A stretch of DNA of 64,000 bases. It comes from an uncultured Bacteroidales bacterium (GTDB taxonomy: Bacteria > Bacteroidota > Bacteroidia > Bacteroidales > Paludibacteraceae). The stretch covers positions 124,001 to 188,000 of the forward strand of contig CAMKPZ010000001.1 in the NCBI GenBank assembly GCA_946414805.1, in the 5' to 3' direction. Made by a program: the position numbers and the translations under genes. Numbering within the stretch: the stretch's first letter is position 1; the number at the start of each line of letters is the position of its first letter. Under the pieces are notes generated by a model, which ran no database searches, was not told the DNA's origin, and saw only the letters and a list, made by a program, of their open reading frames with translations. Shown piece after piece: positions 58,785 through 64,000 of the stretch.

Positions 58785-60434
58785 TTATTTCTTCAGTTCC
58801 TGCAAGGCGCGTTTGAATTCTTTGTCGGAGCGTAAGAGGTAAGCCGCTTGGCCTTTCTGGTAATAATAGCGCATAACGATATCAGAGCCTAAGAACTGCT
58901 TCACTTCCTCCTTGTTGCGTGCGATCGCTTTGCGGAAATCGGGCGTCAGAACGGGTTCGAGTGCTTCGAGTCGGCGCAGGACCGTTGAATCGATATCTTC
59001 ATGCTTTGCCATCTTAATGACATCGGAGAAGTATTTAGCGGTCTCGGTCTCATATTTGAATCCACGCTCGTCCAAGAAGGAACAGAAATCCTCTATCTCC
59101 TCATCGGTGAGATCGAACTCCTGCGGCGAGGCAATGGATTCATGGAGGCGGTGGTAACGCGTGGCATAATCGAAGAAATAATGATTGACATAGAGCGAAT
59201 AGGTGATATCCAGTTTGGTAGAATCATCCATCACGATATCCGGCAGAATGCCACCTGCCGAGTCTTTCTTGAGTTCATGTCCTTTCTGGCGCTCACTATA
59301 GTCAATCGCCTGAATGCACCTTCCCGAAGGGAGATAATACTTGCTGGTAGTGACCTTGATATGTCCTCCCAAAGCCACAGGGCGTACGTTCTGCACAAGG
59401 CCTTTCCCGAAGGTGCGCTGGCCGATGAGCGTTGCGCGTCCGAGATCCTGCAGAGCGCCTGCCACGATCTCGCTGGCAGAGGCTGAGTTCTTGTTGACGA
59501 GGATCACCAGCGGCAGATCTTTGTACCGCGGGTTATTACGGGTCCGGTAGGTACGATTGGAAGCAGATGTTTTTCCTTTTGTTTCCACGATCGTTACATC
59601 GGACGGCACGAAGAGATTGACAATCTGCAGCGCTTCGTCCACTATACCTCCTCCGTTATCACGCAGATCTATGATGAGGGAGCGTGCTCCGCGCGTGTAA
59701 TAGAGTTCGTCGAGTGCGTTGGAGAACGCCTGTGCCGAACCCTCCGTGAACTCGTTGAAAGCGATATAACCTACAGGGGCAGAGAGCGAGTCCGCCTCAA
59801 TGGCGGTATAATAACTGACGGGATCAAGATGAATGTCTTCCCGTGTGATCTCTACCTTGAAGGGTTTTTCCACACCCTCACGCATGAGTTCAAGCACTAC
59901 GACCGTACCGGGTACACCCCGCAGGTTATTGCTGACCTCGCTGACAGTCTGTCCTGCGGTCTTGATACCATCGACACTCAGGATCCGATCGCCGGCTTGC
60001 ACTCCTGCGCGCTGCGCCGGTTTGCCTTCGTATGGATTGACGGCATAGGTCCAGAGCGAGTCTTTGGATATCTGGCGTTTAGAAGTCTGTGAGCGGTTAG
60101 CCGGCCGCTGCTGGATAATACTGCCTATACCGCCGTATTTGCCGGTGGTAAGCATGCGCAGGTCGTTATCCTGTTTCTTGGGATAATAAACGGTGTAGGG
60201 ATCGATCTTCCGCAACATAGCGTTGATAGCGGTCTCGGTGAGGTCCTCATAATTGAGGGTGTCCACGTAATTGACATCCACCTGGCGCAACACATCATTG
60301 AAGATCGTAATGCTTTCGTCCGCCCGTACGGAAGCCGTCCGCTCTCGGGCAGAGAGGAAAGAACCCGTTCCGAACCCTCCCCACAAAGGGAGGGCTACAA
60401 GCATCAGTGCCAAAATCTTATGCTGATTATTCAT
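58785..60434 (-). CDS. S41 family C-terminal-processing peptidase
   Basis: 549 residues; signal or anchor at the N-terminus (ILALMLVALPLWGG). A helical N-domain, a PDZ domain (GVQAGDRILSVDGIKTAG) and the catalytic core SLIIDLRDNGGG with Ser in NKNSASASEIVAGAL and Lys in GQRTFGKGLVQ. It is a periplasmic protease that trims proteins from their C-termini. No clear promoter; the coaD gene ends 41 bp upstream, in the same direction. Confidence 0.93.
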   Translation of the reverse strand: MNNQHKILALMLVALPLWGGFGTGSFLSARERTASVRADESITIFNDVLRQVDVNYVDTLNYEDLTETAINAMLRKIDPYTVYYPKKQDNDLRMLTTGKYGGIGSIIQQRPANRSQTSKRQISKDSLWTYAVNPYEGKPAQRAGVQAGDRILSVDGIKTAGQTVSEVSNNLRGVPGTVVVLELMREGVEKPFKVEITREDIHLDPVSYYTAIEADSLSAPVGYIAFNEFTEGSAQAFSNALDELYYTRGARSLIIDLRDNGGGIVDEALQIVNLFVPSDVTIVETKGKTSASNRTYRTRNNPRYKDLPLVILVNKNSASASEIVAGALQDLGRATLIGQRTFGKGLVQNVRPVALGGHIKVTTSKYYLPSGRCIQAIDYSERQKGHELKKDSAGGILPDIVMDDSTKLDITYSLYVNHYFFDYATRYHRLHESIASPQEFDLTDEEIEDFCSFLDERGFKYETETAKYFSDVIKMAKHEDIDSTVLRRLEALEPVLTPDFRKAIARNKEEVKQFLGSDIVMRYYYQKGQAAYLLRSDKEFKRALQELKK

Positions 60435-60475
60435 ACTTCATTTTCCTCCCTTGAGAGGGAGGTCAGGTGTGTTTC

Positions 60476-60925
60476 TTATCTCAGTTTATTCGGAACAAAA
60501 GCACTGACATCTTTTCCGTAGGAATAGAGGTCACGGACAAGAGTAGAGGATATATGCGCATATTCGGGACGGGTGTAAAGGATGATGGTCTCTACGCCTC
60601 CGAGTTGCTTATTGGCTTCCGCCATATTCCGCTCGTACTCGAAATCCTCCACACACCGGATGCCGCGGAGAATAAACTGCGCCTCGTTCTCTTTCGCGAA
60701 ATCGACCGTGAGGGAGTCATATATCGCTACTTTCACGCGCGGTTCATCCGCAAAGATCTTACGGATCGCCTCTTCGCGTTCGCGGATAGGGAAGGTCTCT
60801 TTCTTGGTGCTATTACGACCGATACCGATGATGATCTCATCGAAAATCTCCAAGCCACGCTTCACAATATCGAAGTGGCCTACAGTAAACGGATCAAAGG
60901 ATCCGGGGAATATTGCTCTTTTCAT
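60476..60925 (-). CDS. coaD: Phosphopantetheine adenylyltransferase
   Basis: 149 residues. GSFDPFTVGHFDI carries the T/H-x-G-H nucleotidyl-transfer motif; LRGIRCVEDFEYERNMA and YAHISSTLVRDL are typical. It makes dephospho-CoA from 4'-phosphopantetheine and ATP. Overlaps the upstream acyltransferase stop by 4 bp. Confidence 0.96.
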   Translation of the reverse strand: MKRAIFPGSFDPFTVGHFDIVKRGLEIFDEIIIGIGRNSTKKETFPIREREEAIRKIFADEPRVKVAIYDSLTVDFAKENEAQFILRGIRCVEDFEYERNMAEANKQLGGVETIILYTRPEYAHISSTLVRDLYSYGKDVSAFVPNKLR

Positions 60926-61917
60926 AGTCCTAAACTTTTCCGGTAGTTGATCACCGGGTTATTATACATTTCAAACAGTTTTTCACGTAAGAAGGCCTCG
61001 TCTTTTGCGGGAATATCAATCTTCGCAATGCGGCTTTCGATATATGCGTCAAAATCCGTGCCACGCTCGAAGATCTCGTAGCCCCGGTGAATATGCCTGT
61101 CGATGAGATCGCAGATATGCTGCAGCTGCTCACTATGCGGTTCCTCGCGGTATTCGGGGTGGGCAGCAAGCATGGTGTCTATCTCGGGGTTGATGCTCGG
61201 CGTGAGGCGGTAGACGACGCGTCCTTTATATCCGTTGATACCTGTGCTCATGGACTCCACATCATCGCGTTTGGACTTCCGCCAATGCGGGTTGTCGCGT
61301 TTGAGCTGCATCTCCCGTGCCTTGAGGTAATCGCAGGGATCGTACTCATATGTGATGCTCACAGGACAGATATTAAGATCCTTGACCGCCTCGAAGAGAT
61401 CGGGTACGTCCATTGTGAGCATATGGAGTACCGAGCTCTGGGTGAGATCATTGCTATCTTTGGCGCGTCCTTCCCGCTGCGCAAGCCAGATCGATTTGCC
61501 GCGGCTGCGCAGATGCCGTATATAAGCGGACAGGTGCCGCATGTTCTCGAGTTGGGCATGTGCTCCTGCTCCGCGTTTGACGACGAAGCAACGCTCATAA
61601 CGCATCAGCACTTCGATCCATTTCCTGGCGAAGAGGTTATTCCCTACGCCCATGTACGGGCGTATGAAATAGCGCTTTCTCAGGAGCCAAGACAGCCATG
61701 CAGCATCCATCACTATATCGCGGTGGTTGGTCATAAAAAAGGCTCCGTGCCTAATATCTTCCTCTATCTGTTTGCGGTCTCCGAGGTAATCCAGCCGCAG
61801 GCTGTCCGTCGTCTTACGCTTGAGATAGCGCAGATAGGGAAAGACAGTACACCAGTCGGTGAGCGCCAAAAGCCATCCTACGCGATAAGCCCTGATATCT
61901 TTGAAATCTTCCTTCAT
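60922..61917 (-). CDS. 1-acylglycerol-3-phosphate acyltransferase-like protein
   Basis: 331 residues. TNHRDIVMDAAWL is the H-x4-D motif and WLAQREGRAKD the second motif. It is a membrane-associated acyltransferase of the type found in Bacteroidales, with a long C-terminal part. Gap of 8 bp to the upstream IMPACT-family gene; co-transcribed with coaD. Confidence 0.85.
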   Translation of the reverse strand: MKEDFKDIRAYRVGWLLALTDWCTVFPYLRYLKRKTTDSLRLDYLGDRKQIEEDIRHGAFFMTNHRDIVMDAAWLSWLLRKRYFIRPYMGVGNNLFARKWIEVLMRYERCFVVKRGAGAHAQLENMRHLSAYIRHLRSRGKSIWLAQREGRAKDSNDLTQSSVLHMLTMDVPDLFEAVKDLNICPVSITYEYDPCDYLKAREMQLKRDNPHWRKSKRDDVESMSTGINGYKGRVVYRLTPSINPEIDTMLAAHPEYREEPHSEQLQHICDLIDRHIHRGYEIFERGTDFDAYIESRIAKIDIPAKDEAFLREKLFEMYNNPVINYRKSLGL

Positions 61918-61925
61918 GAACAGTA

Positions 61926-62303
61926 TTAATTGAGTATAGCGGCAGCATCCAGAGCCGCTTTGCTTGCTTCCCTGTAAGCGACCATCAGTCCTCCGGTGCC
62001 AAGGAGGGTGCCACCGAAATAACGCACAACGACCACCAGAATATTATCCAGTCCGCGCGCATCAATGGACCGTAGGATCGGTGCTCCGGCAGTGCCGTGC
62101 GGTTCGCCGTCGTCCTTTGTCCGCCAGAGGTTTTCGCCCAGACGGTAAGCATAGCAGACATGGCGCGCATCGTGGTATTTCTTCTTATACCACGCGATAC
62201 GTGCTTTCGCTTGCTCTTCGTCCACTATGGGTTCAGCGAAGGCGAGGAACTTACTCCCGCGATCCTTATAGATTCCGGTACTGAGTGCGCTGACGGTAGC
62301 CAT
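61926..62303 (-). CDS. IMPACT/YigZ family protein, short form
   Basis: 125 residues. Characteristic DDGEPHGTAGAPIL and VVVVRYFGGTLLGTGGLMVAY. Typical YigZ proteins are about 200 residues with a second C-terminal domain, absent here. Function in translation stress is suggested for the family but not established. Stop of the C1 peptidase gene is 2 bp upstream. Confidence 0.88.
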   Translation of the reverse strand: MATVSALSTGIYKDRGSKFLAFAEPIVDEEQAKARIAWYKKKYHDARHVCYAYRLGENLWRTKDDGEPHGTAGAPILRSIDARGLDNILVVVVRYFGGTLLGTGGLMVAYREASKAALDAAAILN

Positions 62304-62305
62304 GA

Positions 62306-63532
62306 TCAGAGTTTGAGTTTCTTCTTGATATCCTTGGGGATCGCATTCTTATGCACGAGGATATCGTTGGTCTTATATTTCATGAACGCCTCGCTGACAT
62401 ACCAGATGCCTTTGTAATCCGAACGTGCGGTACCCCAGCTGTTTTTGACCATATAGTATTTCTTGCCGTTCTGGTCATGTGCGATACCGAAGATCTGCAT
62501 ACCGTGGTCATCTGTGTTCTCCCAGTTGTCGAAAGCATCCTGCCGCATCTGCTGGGTGATTTCCTTCTCGGGCAGCGGTTTCTTGGTCAGTTCCTCTTTC
62601 TTCTTATCGGCAGAGAGTCCGAGCCAATGCGCCATGTCCGATCCCGTGAGATCCGCTCCTTTGTCGGCGTCGGGCACTACACCTACGCCCTTGCGTGTGA
62701 AGCCGATCTCGCTGACATCCGCGCCCCATGCGAGGGTGTATCCTTTTGCGAGAGCCTCATCAATGATGCGCATCATTTCGTCCATGGGCACATTGTACAT
62801 CTGGTCCATGCGCCAGTTATCGGGGACCTCCAGCGCGAAGCGCCCGTAGAAAGGATGATGGGTATAGGAAGTGACGGAGACATAGTCCTCCGCCTTCAGT
62901 CCCAGCGCCTCCACGAAGCTCTTCGGGGTGTACCGTTTGCCTTCGTATTCGAACTCCTCGGGGCATTTGCCCAGATAGGTGTCGTAGATAGCCTGCAAGC
63001 CCTCCCGCCAAACCGGAGAGAGTTTCTTGAGCCCTGTCAGCCCTTTGAGGTAACCTCCAGCCACGCGGTCCAGTTCGTTATGCACAGGCAGTGTGTCCGC
63101 TTCCGTCCAAGCATACCGGATACCGGGCATAGCGTCCTGCGGCACAAGTCCGTAATGCTCCATGCAGTAGATTACATCGTAGGCGCTACCTCCGGGCGCG
63201 AAACGCGGTTCGTTATAGAGCCGTACGCAATAAGCGGCGCGATCCATCATGGTCTTGCTGACGACGAACATCTCACTCAGATCAATCTCCTTGCCTTTGA
63301 TACGCAGCACCTCGGACTCCAGAAATCCGATCGTAGAGAACGACCAGCAGGTCGAACTGCGGTTCTGATCCTTCACGGGTGTGATGGCAACTGAATCAAC
63401 GGTGGTGAAGCGGAAACCTTCAACGGTATCGGCTTTGGCTTTTGCGGTGTCAGCGGCAACAGTGGTGTCCGTCTGTGCGAAGGCTGCTACACCGGAAGCG
63501 ACAGCAATGAACAAAAATACTTTTTTCAACAT
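62306..63532 (-). CDS. C1 family (bleomycin-hydrolase-type) peptidase
   Basis: 408 residues; signal peptide to about AAFAQ. The catalytic Cys is in QNRSSTCWSFSTIGFLES, His in DDHGMQIFGIAHD and Asn in MVKNSWGT. Resembles aminopeptidase C/bleomycin hydrolase but is exported. Probably degrades peptides in the periplasm or outside the cell. A perfect 24-bp AT palindrome and an 11-bp repeat lie upstream. Confidence 0.9.
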   Translation of the reverse strand: MLKKVFLFIAVASGVAAFAQTDTTVAADTAKAKADTVEGFRFTTVDSVAITPVKDQNRSSTCWSFSTIGFLESEVLRIKGKEIDLSEMFVVSKTMMDRAAYCVRLYNEPRFAPGGSAYDVIYCMEHYGLVPQDAMPGIRYAWTEADTLPVHNELDRVAGGYLKGLTGLKKLSPVWREGLQAIYDTYLGKCPEEFEYEGKRYTPKSFVEALGLKAEDYVSVTSYTHHPFYGRFALEVPDNWRMDQMYNVPMDEMMRIIDEALAKGYTLAWGADVSEIGFTRKGVGVVPDADKGADLTGSDMAHWLGLSADKKKEELTKKPLPEKEITQQMRQDAFDNWENTDDHGMQIFGIAHDQNGKKYYMVKNSWGTARSDYKGIWYVSEAFMKYKTNDILVHKNAIPKDIKKKLKL

Positions 63533-63560
63533 TTTAACAGAAGTTTTATAAAATCACAGG

Positions 63561-63584
63561 ATATATATTATATATAATATATAT
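63561..63584. repeat. Perfect 24-bp AT-only palindrome
   Basis: ATATATATTATA followed by its exact reverse complement TATAATATATAT, upstream of the C1 peptidase on the minus strand. Confidence 0.85.
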
Positions 63585-63601
63585 AGGGTGGGGTAGGATA
63601 C

Positions 63602-63633
63602 GGGATTGACTCGGGATTGACTCGGGATTGACC
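63602..63633. repeat. Three 11-bp units (GGGATTGACTC)
   Basis: Two exact copies and a third with a changed end, in the spacer between prfB and the C1 peptidase. Same type as the 11-bp units at 17851-17894. Confidence 0.9.
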
Positions 63634-63653
63634 TTATTCACCCCCGGGTTACG

Positions 63654-64000
63654 TTAGTCCGGGAACTCCATCAGATAGGCTTTGATGAAGTCATCGATGT
63701 CTCCGTCCATGACGGCATTGACATTGGAGGTCTGGTAGTTGGTGCGGTGATCCTTGACACGGCGGTCATCGAAGACATAAGAACGGATCTGCGAACCCCA
63801 TTCGATCTTCTTCTTGCCGGCTTCGACTTTCGCCTGCGCCTGCCGGCGTTTCTCGAGCTCGAGTTCGTAGAGTTGCGAACGGAGATGGCGCAGGGCGTTC
63901 TCGCGGTTTTTAGGCTGATCGCGTGTCTCGGTGTTCTCGATGACGATCTCGTCCGGCTGGTTTGTGAGCGGGTTGACGAACTTATAATGGAGCCGCACTC
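63654..64000 (-). CDS. prfB: Peptide chain release factor 2, 3' part
   Basis: Only the last ~115 residues are in the window; the gene continues past base 64000. VIENTETRDQPKNRENALRH, QLYELELEKRR, AGKKKIEWGSQIRSYVFDDRR and VNAVMDGDIDDFIKAYLMEF are the C-terminal hallmarks of RF2 in Bacteroidales. It recognises UAA and UGA. Whether it has the usual programmed frameshift cannot be seen here. Confidence 0.93.
   Translation of the reverse strand, partial: VRLHYKFVNPLTNQPDEIVIENTETRDQPKNRENALRHLRSQLYELELEKRRQAQAKVEAGKKKIEWGSQIRSYVFDDRRVKDHRTNYQTSNVNAVMDGDIDDFIKAYLMEFPD

Noticed and set aside
62351..63394. 347-codon plus-strand open frame opposite the C1 peptidase
   Set aside because: The minus strand encodes a complete peptidase with catalytic residues; the opposite frame is a composition shadow.
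4651..63633. Tandem repeats as CRISPR arrays
   Set aside because: Units are 7-13 bp, have no unique spacers, and no cas genes are present.
1..64000. tRNA or rRNA genes
   Set aside because: No T-arm/CCA pattern or rRNA core sequence was found on reading both strands; a covariance scan would be needed to be sure.

Overview
The window looks like a chromosomal segment of a gut- or rumen-type Bacteroidales. The evidence is the Bacteroidetes promoter form (TTTG at -33, 20 bp, TAnnTTTG at -7) upstream of most transcription units, SusC/SusD pairs, TonB-dependent and OMP_b-brl_3 outer-membrane proteins, type III glutamine synthetase, LL-diaminopimelate aminotransferase, and surface proteins ending in a shared short tail. 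Genus or family cannot be fixed from the window alone. No rRNA, tRNA, CRISPR array, IS element or integrase was recognised.

Layout. 1-2570: end of a GPH-type sugar/cation symporter and a GH9 cellulase-type lipoprotein. 2580-5094: a small phage-like island without phage structural genes: a DUF4248-like protein, two paralogous small proteins, a holin-like protein, a DUF5675 protein, and a lipoprotein with a C-terminal membrane helix (unimolecular-spanin-like). 5159-17808: a fructan utilisation locus: a membrane sensor-regulator (periplasmic sugar-binding domain, membrane helix, AraC HTH) broken by one frameshift; SusC; SusD; DUF4960 protein; and two tandem copies of a GH32 plus secreted-protein module. 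18007-20783 (minus): an OMP_b-brl_3 protein and a small lipoprotein. 21284-24500: an AT-rich defence-type island (SMC-like ATPase, RloB/TOPRIM-like protein, six-helix coiled-coil membrane protein). 24533-26749: a promoter, a strongly structured leader or independent RNA, and an LtaS/sulfatase-like membrane enzyme. 27251-33094: a TPR/membrane/LuxR-HTH regulator and the second fructan operon (GH32, FHS-type sugar permease, fructokinase). 33096-39401 (minus): glmS, dapL, dapF, glnN. 39624-43858: acyl-acid ligase of the plant GH3 family, HAD phosphatase, acyltransferase, DMT transporter. 43958-46863: a steroid/bile-acid-type trio (5-alpha-reductase family, Old-Yellow-Enzyme family reductase, SDR). 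47052-58634: TonB receptor, two calycin-like surface proteins and a 1404-residue repeat protein. 58785-64000 (minus): S41 protease, coaD, acyltransferase, IMPACT-family protein, C1 peptidase and the 3' part of prfB.

How the parts work together. The two fructan operons carry almost the same operator-promoter: two boxes 21 bp apart, the proximal one starting 13 bp upstream of an identical -33 element. Surface GH32 enzymes would cut fructan, SusC/D would import oligomers, the operon-2 GH32 would release fructose, and the permease and kinase would deliver fructose 6-phosphate. That is also the substrate of GlmS, encoded convergently one base away.

The most unusual large-scale feature is a set of degenerate short tandem repeats, mostly of 7 bp, scattered through intergenic regions and also in frame inside at least six genes. 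In places they supply stop or start codons. Other items of note are the covarying hairpins and the 10-bp-phased GGGAC array in the phage-like island, the structured RNA at 24547-24850, palindromes sitting in the -33/-7 spacer of two promoters, and the shared C-terminal tail on five secreted proteins.
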